Source: Darksidea phi (lineage: Eukaryota > Ascomycota > Dothideomycetes > Pleosporales > Lentitheciaceae). From it: DNA of 64,000 nucleotides. The stretch's first letter is position 1. Each line of letters opens with the position of its first letter. The notes beneath the pieces were generated by a model. That model did not search any database, was not told the origin of the DNA, and saw nothing but the letters and a program-made list of their open reading frames with translations. Location of the stretch: assembly GCA_030770425.1 (NCBI GenBank), contig JASJFT010000018.1, positions 248,001-312,000 of the forward strand, read 5' to 3'. Below are positions 21,647 through 32,236 of the stretch, one piece after another. Position numbers and translations under genes: made by a program.

Positions 21647-21776
21647 GCTCGTGGAAATTTCTGTCGTATGTAACCCGATGGGCGCTTCACCGAGTGATCT
21701 GAAAAGAACAAGTCGTACTGAAAGGCGACGAAAAGCGAAAGCGTCTACGAGACATAAGTATTGAGTTGTTGTGGTA

Positions 21777-21785
21777 CTATATATC
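21777..21785 (-). promoter_or_regulatory. Possible TATA box of the AA9 gene
   Basis: A TATATA core lies about 135 bp upstream of the LPMO start codon on the coding strand, a plausible position given a short 5' UTR. Sequence match only. Confidence 0.3.
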
Positions 21786-23528
21786 CGGCACTTGGTCGGA
21801 CGCACGGATGGGGCATGCTAAGTGCCGAATGGGGCTGTTGCAATCAACCGGTTTAGATGAATGACAAGATTCGAAGCACGACAATCTACACATCTTGGCA
21901 ATCCTAATACTCACCATGTGAATCATATCTAGTTCAGTGATACCTTGGATCGCTTCCACTCTTGGGAACCTGCTCGCGGAGCCTATGCGGCGTAGCGACC
22001 AATGATCCTCGGGCCCCGTTTGTCTTCAATTGGCTCAATCTCTCCCACGCTATGCCCCACCCACCTTTCAACATTACCAATAGTAACCACCAACCCGTGC
22101 TTCCGCTACTCAGGAGTAACCATATCGAAACGCCTGTGCAGCTTTGTATACAAGTAACTACTGAACACAAGCTCGTTGCCTAGTAGCTAGTTTACCTAGC
22201 CTTGCGCAACTCGCTATTGAAGCATCAGATTCGCACCCCAAAGGAACTTGAGTCGCCATTTAAAACAAACTCCAAGCTCGTTGGATAGAGTAAGGGTGAT
22301 ATCCGGGAAAGAGAGAGACCTAGAACGTGATAAAACACCCGAGCGGGGACGTTCGGATGCAATGTCCAATGTTATCTCTTCTTCTTAATTTCATATTCTT
22401 TCGGATCAACACGTTGTTACCTGGGCGTAATCTTACTTGCATTAGCCGCTTACCACATGAGCACTCCAGCAACTATATGCGTACGTAATCAGCCCTACAG
22501 GGGTTGAACGGTGTGCAACTTCTGTTCTGTGACCAATGTTATGCACGTCTTCCGTTGGCAAGCGATATTACTCTAGCTAAGCTTATCTTTCGAGGTAGTA
22601 AAACGGTGGTTAGGCATCCAACGTCGCAAGAGCGGCATACTCCGACAGTGTATAGACGCGCCGTGAAATCATTCACGAAAATCAGAAATTCCAGCATATG
22701 GAGGCATGGACATTCATTACACCAGCTTACACCGGGTATGCAGTCGTGAAGCTTCTGATAAATTTAAGAGTGACACTGATCCGAATTATCTCCGGGCTGC
22801 TGCGACACGCCCTGAGGCTTCTGAAAAGCGGCCTCAATAAACCACTCCTTCGGCCGAAGATACTTACCTACTGCGGCAATGCGCAACATTCCACCCCTGT
22901 GTGTCGATGTTGACCGCTGCGAGCCGCAGTAGCGCCCAAACCGTCGCCACATACATTCCGTAAGCTCGAACGGCTTCTGCAAGGTCTTTGAAACACCCCA
23001 CATTCTTCAGCTCCACAAAGTCATCTTATTATAAATTTCTATGCAAAAGGTCATAGTTCAATACTAAAAGAGCGGTCATCCTCATCACTTCATACACCAG
23101 TAGTGATGAAGCTTTCGGGCTCACCAAAAGCCACTACATCACAGGTGACTGCTACGCCTCGAAGTTCCACATCAAAGCCGCACCAGAAGTCAGCTTAGTG
23201 CACCCATGATCAAGATATCGAGTCAAGAGAGGCCGCAGACGGTTCCTTTAGGAACCTTAATGAATCTGTTAAGATCGTGCGCAGTGACGATATGAAAATT
23301 GAGATACTCACGAGGACAGAGAATCACCTTTGAGGGATCGCAGAGTGGGTATCGCTTATGGAAAGTACGGTATGAGCAATTCTATGGAGACCATGGCGAC
23401 GGCGGAGCAGAATTATCTTGGGCCGAGTCAAACACACTGAAGTATAAGAAGAAACGACTTTCTTCTCCAAATCATCACTACGAACACTTTCAACTCCATC
23501 CCAGCAACCAAAAATCCCTCAAGCAAGC
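21786..23528. other. Gene-poor stretch
   Basis: 1.7 kb without a supported gene. Short frames at 21934-22170 and 22764-23003 (minus) and 22504-22913 (plus) lack features. A TATAAG at about 23442, 87 bp before the next ATG, could be a TATA element of the small secreted-protein gene. Confidence 0.5.
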
Positions 23529-24028
23529 ATGAAGACCAACGCCGTCGGCGCCCTTGCCCTTGCCCTCGCCGCCACCGGCTCCGCGGCGCCCTCCTCCAAC
23601 CTCGCCACCCGTGAAAACTCCAATGTCCACATCGGCACCGAGATAAACTTCCGCACTGATAATGGCGGCCTACAAGAAACCCCGGAAGTTACCATCGGTG
23701 AATGCTGTATGTCTCCTTCCTGCTCACAGAACGTCACTTGTTTCCGCTGCTCACCCTCCTCGAACCAGTCAACCTGCCCCAACCGTACTGGTTGGCGCTT
23801 ACCTCCATCGCACCCAATAACAACATCAAGTGCAATGCTTTTAGGTGCGTGTGCTCTCGCCAGACCGTCGTGAGACCATGATTGCTAACCAGGTGTTCAT
23901 ACAGCGGCCCGGACTGTACCGGGGTAACACAGAGCGGTGGGTTTATTGACCGCGAGGTCGGGAACCTTGCTTTGGCTCCTTGGAACTTCGATAATCGCGC
24001 CTTCTCCTTGCTCTGCGTCAGGCGCTAG
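23529..24028 (+). CDS. Small secreted cysteine-containing protein
   Basis: Three exons (23529-23706, 23769-23844, 23905-24028), introns of 62 and 60 bp, 125 residues. The signal peptide MKTNAVGALALALAATGSAA gives a mature chain of about 105 residues starting near PSSNLATRE. It has four Cys (in GEC, IKC, PDC and LLC), enough for two disulfides, and a conserved-looking core FNLPQPYWLALTSIAPNN. The unspliced frame runs on for 114 codons with a very different Cys-rich end; the spliced version has better donors/acceptors and more regular protein sequence. Size, secretion and Cys suggest an effector-like or surface protein; no named family recognised. Confidence 0.6.
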
Positions 24029-24304
24029 GAGTCTTGACATGTGTCAAAAAATGTCTTCCAGTCATCTCCTTCAAGATAGAATAACAAGGGGCAACCCAAA
24101 CCACCATGGAGACTGACTGTGGTCGCTCTTTACGGTCTTTCGATTTCATTTTATTAGTCTGTCATTACTGTACTAGCCGGCCAGCTATTGTTGCTCATGC
24201 GCGATCTTATCAATAAACATGTTCTGCAGACAACGCCAGCTCTCCATAATCATCATAGGCCGTGTGGTGAAGTTTCTGATACTATATTCTGATACTTATT
24301 TGCA
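24029..24304. other. Short spacer before family A element
   Basis: 3' flank of the small secreted-protein gene. No feature seen. Confidence 0.5.
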
Positions 24305-25633
24305 CCCTCTCCCCCAGGAGCTTGAGCCACTACCCGGCGTGACGTCACGTTGGCTCCTGGGCTGGTTGTATTTTTCGTGATTCTACTCACCTCATTGTGT
24401 TTCAATGTTTCGACATCTCACGTAACAGACAGTCAAACGCGCCGACAACGCCGAACCCCCTACCCTCCCTAGCTAGGTATCCCCGTCATCCTCCGGCCCT
24501 ACGCCATCGTTTGTATCGTATCTACTATAGCTACCAGCTCTATCTTCTATAGCAGGTATTTACTCGCTTGATAGCCTATTAAGAAGGCTATTCCCTCCCC
24601 CGTCAACTCGAGTTCCTATATTAGGCTCTCCTCTAGGTCGCGTAAATAGAATAATTAGTTCTCGATAAAACACCTCTCCCTACTATATAGGTCCTCAGAT
24701 AGGAATATATTATAGGTAACTACTAATAGCTATATAAGGATCCTGTCGCTACCTATTCCCTTAAATATATCTAGCCTACAGTTAGTTTTATACTAATAGT
24801 TATTCTAATTAAGAAGTCCTATCGATAACATCTCCTAACTATAGTGTTAGGGGTACTCTACTACGATATTCGAAATATTAATAGTATCGTATTCGAATAC
24901 TAAGTTATAGTCTAGTTTGCTATCCTACTAAAGGACTAGGCGAACGATCGTTAACGAAGATATAATATAGTAAGTTCGAGAAAGAGGGTATATTAGTGTG
25001 ATGGGCTGGCACCAGGAGTGCTCAAGCGTAGCTAGCGCTCCGGCCATCAGCGAGCGTCCGCAGGCTATCCTTCTTCCCAGGCGCGGGTACCCAACCGCGC
25101 TAAAAGGATACTTATTGTTCTGATCAACGAATCTCTCAGAATAACTAGCTATATAGGGGGAAGGCCCCGCCGCTGGCTCGATCGCCCATACGATCGCTCG
25201 CTCGCCTAGCAGCCGGCCACGCGTGACGCTATAATAGGGCTAGGCAAAGCCTAGCCCATAACAATTAGAACTACTACTCTCGCCGTTACTAGAAGACTGA
25301 GGGATAGATATAGTAAGGAAGCTAGCTAAGAATAAGAGATAGATATAAGTAGAATACTAGTATTATCGTAGGTAATTTTTATACTATAGGTAGTAGTATA
25401 GGTATATTAACTTATCGCTACTACTATTAGTCTCCTAACTAGGCTCTATAGTTTAGTAGTATATATTATTTCTCGTCGCCTTAATATTCGAAATATTACC
25501 TCGTTACTTACGATCGATAGTACTATATATAGCTCTCTAGCTCTATTATCGTATATAAGATATAGATATAGTATCTCCACTATATTTCGTACGAAACTTA
25601 TAAAGAGACTCCTACTATATAAATTTAAATTAA
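24305..25633 (+). mobile_element. Dispersed element family A, RIP-like copy 2
   Basis: Matches the reverse complement of 40912-42004 end to end. The left end starts near CTCTCCCCCAGGAGCTTGAG, followed by GGCTCCTGGGCTGG and TTTTTCGTGATTCTACTCAC. The right end is CTCCTACTATATAAATTTAA. Compared with the 41-kb copy it is strongly AT-shifted with C-to-T and G-to-A differences (for example CGCCGGAGACGCTCCGCCGC there against TGTTAGGGGTACTCTACTAC here), the pattern left by RIP. It carries an inserted MITE at 24997-25263. No intact frame remains. No clear target-site duplication was found around this copy. Confidence 0.8.
24997..25263. mobile_element. MITE-like insertion nested in family A
   Basis: 267-bp block absent from the 41-kb copy. 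Its ends form imperfect terminal inverted repeats: TGTGATGGGCTGGC at the left, and CCTAGCCCATAACA at the right (reverse complement TGTTATGGGCTAGG, 11 of 14 identical). It is flanked by the direct repeat ATTAG (24992-24996 and 25264-25268). Near the right end GGGCTAGGC AAA GCCTAGCCC forms a perfect hairpin. It is GC-richer than its host element, so it probably arrived after most of the host's decay. No coding capacity. The superfamily is not assigned. Confidence 0.7.
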
Positions 25634-26020
25634 ATGACGTATATATAGTCGAGTTTATTCCCATATATCTATTACATAGAGATGCCTATACTTGACTCAG
25701 CTAATTGCAGAATCAAGTCCGACAGGGACACTTTAGCGTTGAAGCTGGCTTGAAGTATGCGCAATTGGACGTGATCTGGGTTGGCTTGCAATTCTTTCAC
25801 TCCCTTCCCTTTTGTAGGTTGTTGTGAGGTAGTCAGTATCTTCACGAACAACAGTACCGAGCTCAATAAACAGTCCGACTATTAAAGCAGTGAGCTAAAC
25901 AAAACAATTCATCTAAACAAAAGTTCCGCCTAAGCGGACGGACGTCATACGTATCCTCCTCTTGACCGTTTCCTAAGCTCCAAATAACCCTTCCGTCTTC
26001 TGAACTGACCAAGTCTTCCC
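25634..26020. other. Flank between family A element and DUF6594 gene
   Basis: Short minus-strand frame at 25672-25866 without known features. No gene called. Confidence 0.5.
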
Positions 26021-27041
26021 TTATGCTGACCCTTTTCCATCAATCTGCATGAATACCATGAGCACTGCCGCGTATGCCGCTGCACTCGCCACGGCCTCAA
26101 ACGGTCGATTCACAGTTGCACACATCATTACGCCCACAAACCCCGTTATGATCTTTAACTGGGACTCACTGGAATTAACGTACTCCAGCCACCACATAGG
26201 GGCTAATAGCATGGTGAGACTTGCGAGTATGATGGCGGTATTGGTGAAGCGATCGAAAATGGTATTGCTGGAGTAGGATGTGCTGCGGGAGGTGGGATCT
26301 GGATTTGAAGGCGACTTGGTGCGGAAGGGCCGCAAGAGTTGTAGGCTCGGTAGGGACTCGAGCCAGCGCCCGAGAGGGGGCCGAGTGCGGAGGTTTATGG
26401 AGATCAGATCGTGCGATTTGGTGATGAAAGATGCTTCTTCGTCACCAATGGCACCTCGTTTAAGCCAGTTGACGACGTTGTTGATTTGCGGATCTTCTGC
26501 TCGGGGGCGGGCACGGACCTTGGAGAAGGCTTCTATGTACTGGTCTAAAAAGCATCAGTACCTGTTTTGCGATGGTTGGTGCGGCAATCTTACTATAGTG
26601 ATGTAGCGAACACGACAACTCTCCCATCAACGCATGTCGGCCCTGCATGTACTTCTCATCCCAGCGGAATCTACTGTTTATGAGGTTTTCGGGTAGTGGA
26701 GCACCCTCCACGCAGCTGTGCATGCCTTCCAGCTTCTCCTCTATCTGGACGATTCGATCTTGCATTCATAGTATCGTCTGAACATTCAGGCTCTCGAAGC
26801 GACGAAAGATGAAGAAGTCGTCTTCGGAGGCCATCCATGCGCTGAACGCCTTGTATCCTTCGAATTTCCAGGGGAAGTCGAACTTATTGAGCGTGGATGT
26901 GGCTGTTGATGGCGGCGAGTTGGTAGAAGATTGAGAGAATTTTTGGGGTGAAACGGGGCCGTTACCTGGAATGTATGCCCACGGCAAGGTGGTAGGACCG
27001 GGAAGAGGTATGTAGTTCGCGGAAAGGGGTGAGTCCGGCAT
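26021..27041 (-). pseudogene. DUF6594 membrane protein with one in-frame TGA
   Basis: A Pro/Ser-rich N-terminus is followed by the family's opening block (WMASEDDFFIFRRFESLNVQ). Directly after that the frame meets TGA at 26766-26768, then continues without shift as MQDRIVQIEEKLEGM. One 49-bp intron (26545-26593) leads to YIEAFSKVRARPRAEDPQ and VVNWLKRGAIGDEEASF, then a C-terminal pair or trio of membrane segments (NTAIILASLTMLLAPMWWL, IITGFVGVMMCATV, ASAAAYAAVLMVF). Everything but the single stop fits DUF6594, a fungal family of unknown function. The stop replaces a residue between a Leu and a Met, so it may derive from TGG or CGA by one change. It may be a recent nonsense allele, a sequencing error or a readthrough site; an intron does not fit. 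Confidence 0.8.
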
Positions 27042-27600
27042 TTTGAATAAGACTCGCGCTGTTTGCTTCTCGTAGTAGTTGCTGGCATTCTCTTTTGACT
27101 CTTTTTCTCCCGGTTACACATGGCTGTGCTGGGCGGCGGCGGGATGAGTGACTCAATGGAGATGATCTGCCTCTATTCTAAGGTCGGCCGGTGGACGCAT
27201 ATCTCGGGGCTTTTGGGCTGCACCGGGCTGATTGAAGTCGCACTGTGTTATCATGTGTCTCCGAGATGGCCAATCAACCGTGCTATCACGTCGGTAACCA
27301 AGTGCTGGTTTGACATCTATAGAAGTATTGGCCTGAGGCATGCGACGGCCTTCTCAACAGCTGCGAAAGTGTGATTCTTTGCAAGTTTGTGACTCTAGCT
27401 GCTGGTGAGACCTGCTACAAGGCTGATATAAATTGCGGCGCTGAGGAGCAAGAAAGACGTTCTCCACCGGGCCAGGCTTCCATCCAGTGCTCATCACATG
27501 TCTATCGATCCCTTTTGTTCTACGTTCGACGGATGTTACTTAGCCCAGCTCAACAATCTTGTGATTTTCACCACCCAGGCAAGTTTCACACTCGTCAAGC
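27042..27600. other. Shared 5' region, DUF6594 and Gln/Pro-rich genes
   Basis: 560 bp between two divergent genes. Small frames inside are not supported. Confidence 0.5.
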
Positions 27601-28427
27601 ATGACGAGAGCATCATCTTGGTTCAAAGCAAAGAATCATATCGATGCAGCACAACAGTTACAGAGAGGAGGTATCCAAAACGACGACCCGCGATACAACT
27701 CAGAAACTCGCGTGCAGCAACCTACCGAACCTCCACCCTTTCGTACTCAGCAGCAGGCACCGCAGCAGCAAGGCCACAATGCGTCTTACTGTTACCCAGG
27801 CCACCCGCGTTCTCCCTTTGCTACGAATATGAATTCACAGGGGCCCCAGTATTGTTCGACGCCTTTCATGCAGGGGCCCACAACTGAGCTATCGCTGCCA
27901 GGCTGTGAACCGCATCAAGGCCAAGTGATGGGTCAGAATTTTTATATACCAGCTCAAGGTTTCGTGCATAGCGCCCCGCAATATTTTGATCAAACTCCAC
28001 AGGACCAGTCGCGCACTACCGACCTTCCAAATACACGCATGAATCAGGAAAACTTTGATGCTTGGCCCAATCCTTCCGCTCATAACAGTTCGGTAGCTCC
28101 ATTTGAGTACAACAGCACGCCGACTCCCCCGTACTACGGTCCAAACACATATGATCACACCCCGCAACGCAGTGCGACGGAATACGGACAATCATACGGT
28201 CCACCTCCATCATGGTACCCGCGAAGCCAGACGCTACTAGAAGGGGAATGGGAACGGTACCAGAGATGTCACCACCCAGGGAACGTGTAAGTTAATTACT
28301 TAAGAAGAAACAAGTATTCGACCGACTGACGTGGTGGACGTTCTATAGCGGATGTAGGCATTGTGAACCCATAGGACGGCTATACGAGGAGCCTAATGCG
28401 CAATGGACGAGCGAGAGTGCGAGCTGA
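27601..28427 (+). CDS. Gln/Pro/Tyr-rich protein with C-terminal Cys/His cluster
   Basis: Two exons (27601-28286 and 28349-28427; intron 62 bp with GTAAGT and CTATAG) give 254 residues. Most of the chain is low-complexity and rich in Gln, Pro, Asn, Ser and Tyr (QQQAPQQQ, PTPPYYGPNTYDHTP), likely disordered, as in RNA-binding or transcription-related proteins. The short second exon is essential to the end of the protein: splicing creates CHHPGNVGCRHC, a compact Cys/His cluster that could bind one zinc, then GRLYEEPNAQW. Without splicing the frame stops right after CHHPGNV. I do not recognise the family. Confidence 0.6.
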
Positions 28428-28940
28428 AAGCAAATCTTCTTCCATTAGTCGAGCCGCGAAGTTGGAAAGACGAAATTGGTAAGTCTGAGACCCTACGGAG
28501 AGGGTTGTCACAAAACCAAGGACAGAACCTAGGTGAAGCTTGAGCTGCGGCTATTGCCTTCTGGCAAAGGTACTGCAGAATATGCGAACGGTATGGGGCA
28601 GTGAATAACTCCGGCTCGGAATCAAATGCAGAAAGGATCATCGGGATGGACTCGGAATGAACGGAATTGGGCTATCCATATTAGGTATAGCGTTCTTCGG
28701 CTTTAACCAGAAACCCCTGGCGCCCTATCATGACCGCTGCTACATCACTATCATCGTGTCTGCCCCTCATGCCTCCACCGTGGTCAAATCATTTCCCACG
28801 CCTATCTGGTACGTGGTACCGCCCATATCCTCCCCTGTATATCTTACGTCCCTTCAGCATCCCGAGTATTGAACCGTCAATTCGGTAGACAAAGTTTCAC
28901 GAACCCCACCATCTCATCCACTTCACGACGACACCTTGCA
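28428..28940. other. Spacer upstream of threonine aldolase
   Basis: Probable promoter region of the aldolase gene. In-frame codons before the ATG at 28941 reach back to 28869 but contain no ATG. Confidence 0.55.
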
Positions 28941-30131
28941 ATGTCGGAATTCGCAGCGTACACCGCCAATGGCACAAAGCCGGCCTCCACGAACGGATCA
29001 TCATCGAATGGAAATGCCTGGGGCGGTCAGAGCAACCCTGCCGCATTCGACTTTCGATCTGATGTCACAACAACTCCAACCGCCTCGATGTTGAATGCGA
29101 TAGCGCAATGCACACTGCTCGATGATGTCTTCATGGAAGATCCAACCACACTTTCCCTCGAACGCTTCATCGCCGAGCTCACAGGGAAGGAGGATGCTGT
29201 TTTCGTGTTGTCAGGCACGATGGGGAACCAGGTTGCGCTTCGGACACACTTAACTGCCCCTCCACAAGCAGTTCTGTGCGATAGGAGAGCGCATATCATA
29301 CAACATGAGGCAGGAGGCGTGGCCAGCTTAAGTCAAGCCATGACTCAGCCGCTTGACGCAAAGAATGGGAAATACATCACTCTAGAAGAAGTGCAACGAT
29401 ACGCCGTCATATCTGATGATGTACACGCTTGCCCAACTCGCGTCATCTCGCTCGAGAATACGTTGAACGGCACGATAATGCCTCTCTCTGAAGTCCGCAG
29501 AATATCATCATGGGCACGCGAGCACGGAATCATAATGCACATGGACGGTGCCCGACTGTGGGAAGCTGTAGCGGCTGGCGCCGGCACATTGAAGGAATTC
29601 TGCGCTGAAATGGACAGCCTAAGTCTCTGCTTCAGTAAAGGACTCGGTGCACCGATCGGCAGCATCGTCGTCGGCACCAAGCCCTTCATCAAGCGATGTC
29701 GCTGGATCCGGAAATCCATCGGCGGTGGACTGCGTCAAGCAGGCGTTGTCGCAGCACCTGCTCGCGTTGCTGTCGAAGAAACCTTCCTTAGTGGCAAGCT
29801 GACGGAGTCGCATGTAAACGCCAAGAGAATTGCGAAGATTTGGGCAGACCTAGGCGGGAAGATGGCGTATCCGGTGGATACAAATATGGTGTGGATGGAT
29901 CTTGAAGCTTCAGGTGTTGAGCTAAACACATTCATCGAATTAGGTGAGAAGTACGGTGTAAGGGTTAGAGGTGGGAGGCTAGTAGTGCATTATCAGATTG
30001 GACAGGAGGCTATCGACGCATTGACACAGCTCTTTAAAGAGGTCTTAAAGGGAGAGGTGGACGAGGGAAAGAAGAGGAAGGGTGACTTTGATGCTGAGGA
30101 TTTAAAGCTTAAGGGTAAGGGTGTGGAGTAG
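28941..30131 (+). CDS. GLY1: L-threonine aldolase (low-specificity type)
   Basis: PLP-dependent cytosolic enzyme cleaving L-threonine (and allo-threonine) to glycine and acetaldehyde. No introns; the first ATG in frame is at 28941 (MSEFAAYTANGTKP), giving 396 residues. A Ser/Asn-rich leader of about 35 residues precedes FDFRSDVTTTPTASML, the family start. Conserved blocks follow: DDVFMEDPTTLSLE, SGTMGNQVALRTH (PLP phosphate pocket), ENTLNGTIMPL, MHMDGARLWEA (the Asp that binds the pyridine nitrogen and the following Arg) and CFSKGLGAPIGS, whose Lys forms the Schiff base. The C-terminal tail is Lys/Glu-rich and variable. Intact and confidently assigned; the symbol follows the yeast orthologue. 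Confidence 0.93.
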   Translation: MSEFAAYTANGTKPASTNGSSSNGNAWGGQSNPAAFDFRSDVTTTPTASMLNAIAQCTLLDDVFMEDPTTLSLERFIAELTGKEDAVFVLSGTMGNQVALRTHLTAPPQAVLCDRRAHIIQHEAGGVASLSQAMTQPLDAKNGKYITLEEVQRYAVISDDVHACPTRVISLENTLNGTIMPLSEVRRISSWAREHGIIMHMDGARLWEAVAAGAGTLKEFCAEMDSLSLCFSKGLGAPIGSIVVGTKPFIKRCRWIRKSIGGGLRQAGVVAAPARVAVEETFLSGKLTESHVNAKRIAKIWADLGGKMAYPVDTNMVWMDLEASGVELNTFIELGEKYGVRVRGGRLVVHYQIGQEAIDALTQLFKEVLKGEVDEGKKRKGDFDAEDLKLKGKGVE

Positions 30132-30334
30132 GAAAGCTTCTTGAAGTATAAAGTTCAAACAAGTCTTCTGTTGTATACCTCCATACAATATAGCCACTTT
30201 CGCATGCCGACCGGTATATATACCCATGTTCTCTTATCGATTGAGTAGCGGCCATCGCGTCGTCAAACTCGTGGAATAACTCAAAAAGGTGACACCAAAG
30301 GTATGTTCTCTTATACACATTCCTCGTCAATGCT

Positions 30335-32236
30335 TCACCTCCACTCACTGCTAACACTAGCACTAGTCTGACAACTCGGCACCGTATAACTCCGGTTCGG
30401 ATCGCTCTCCCACGTTACACTACCCGAGCTCGCCACCTTGATAAACTTGTATTGCACGGCCTGTCCGGCTGGGAGACTCAATGCGATGGTCCAAATCGGA
30501 TTGCTGGACGTGAATTGCGAGGCTGAAAGTGCCGGCGCGTTCGCAGTGTTCCACGATCCGAGTTGGGATGTGCTACCTACGATCTTGATCGTCTCGCCCA
30601 CGACGGTGACGATCTTGTGCGTAAAGGTCACCGAGACTGCGGTGGGACACGCGGTCCCGCTAGCTGTAGTACTCGTGCGTGTCGCGGTTGTGACCGTCGT
30701 TGATGTAGGTGCAGATAAGCTATCCGCGACCAAAACCGCAGGTTCACCATTTGTAACGCTCACACAGAGGTTTCCGCTTCCATCGGAGGTATATGTCCCG
30801 CTTCCAAACGCATTTGTCCACGCTCCATTCGCCTTTCGCGCATTGAAGCAGTGCCGTTGACTATTCCCACTCCCGGAATTCGTCGTGAGAACGATCAGAT
30901 TGCCATTTGCGCGACTGAACGCGTAGGCATTCGTTGCGACGTAGAGATGGACTTGGTCGTTCCCTGTAAGCCCGCCAGCAGCTCTCTTTACGCCCAATAG
31001 TCGAGATAGGGCCTGGTACATATCCGAGCCGGTATTGAAGCCGCTCCGCCAGAGGTCTTCCCGGTTGGCTGGATCGTTGCCACCCGCATACGCCTGTTCA
31101 GTGCCATAGTACACAATTGGTATACCTCTTGAGAGTACAACGTACGCAAGTGCGTTTTTGAGTAGCGTAACATCGTTCTTCACATTCAACCACCGCGCAT
31201 TATCATGGTTATCCAGAAACGTGCCCAACGCCGCCGGGTCAGGAAATTTCGAAGAAACCTCATTATGCATATCGACGAGCGCCTGTGCACTGCCGGTTTG
31301 CTGAAAGAATCTGTTCATCGGGTAGTAAATCGCATAATTCAGCAGTCCCGGCATGACGGAAGCGTAGGGCGCAAGGTAATCTGGGTTGCCATCGAATACT
31401 TCACCGATTGCATAAACGCCCGCCGCCGACACAAAACCAGACCAGAAATCCTTTTCAACGTGTTTAACCGTGTCGATGCGGATGCCGTCAAAACTGTACT
31501 CCGTAACAAGCCATTTGATCCAGGTCTGGAAGAGGGAGCGGATAGTGCTGGATTGGGTGTTGAGGTCCGGCAGGCCGCTGAGGCGGCAGTTTTCCACGGA
31601 GCTTTGGTTGGAGAAGTCCATATTGCAGGCGGGATGGTAGGAAGACGCTTCGTTCAGGGGTGAGGGACGGTTATCACTGATGGCTGCATTGCCCATGTGG
31701 TTTGCTACCACGTCGACCATTACGTAGATACCCTGGGGGGATGAGTTAGTGTTGGGTGATGTTTTGATGTTGTTTAGAGAAAGGATTACCTTTGAATGAG
31801 CGGTGTTTACCAAGCTCTTGAGATCATCTGCACTGCCGTAGTTCGAGTTGACGACGTATAGGTCTTGGGCCCAATAGCCGTGGTATCCACCGGCACTGTC
31901 TATACCAATGGTCAGCTTCTCTTCACTCTACCAACTCCATCCGCACCAGAACAGTCCAGATGGATATTACTTACTAGCTACAATTGGTGTAATCCATATA
32001 GCATCAAAGCCCATGCCCTTGATATAGTCTAACTTCCCCTCAAGGCCCTTGAACGTGCCACCACAGTAATTGCCTAGATTGCTACATGAAGAACCACCAG
32101 TGTCGCTACTACTACGTGCAACACGGTCTGTGAGGGCAAAGTAGATGCTGCGAGACTTCCAAGCGTTGGTATCCGCGGCAGTGATGAGGGTAGTCAAATG
32201 GAGAACAAACACAACCAAGGTGTAAAACAACCGCAT
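30335..32236 (-). CDS. Secreted alpha-amylase with CBM20 starch-binding domain (GH13)
   Basis: Endo-hydrolyses alpha-1,4-glucan bonds of starch outside the cell. Three exons (31975-32236, 31790-31899, 30335-31732), introns of 75 and 57 bp, 589 residues. The ATG at 32236 gives signal peptide MRLFYTLVVFVLHLTTLITA; in-frame sequence upstream to 32374 is hydrophilic and rejected as leader. GH13 regions are complete: DVVANHMG (I), GIRIDTVKHV (II, nucleophile Asp), GEVFDGN (III, acid/base Glu), FLDNHDN (IV, transition-state Asp). The first part matches fungal TAKA-type amylases (SIYFALTDRVAR, CSNLGNYCGGTFKGL). A Ser/Thr linker then leads to a roughly 100-residue CBM20 (VSVTFTHKIVTVVGETIKI, GSTSQLGSWN, YKFIKV). 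Intact. Confidence 0.95.

Noticed and set aside
28869..28940. N-terminal extension of threonine aldolase
   Set aside because: Its first codon is TTG; the first ATG in frame is at 28941.
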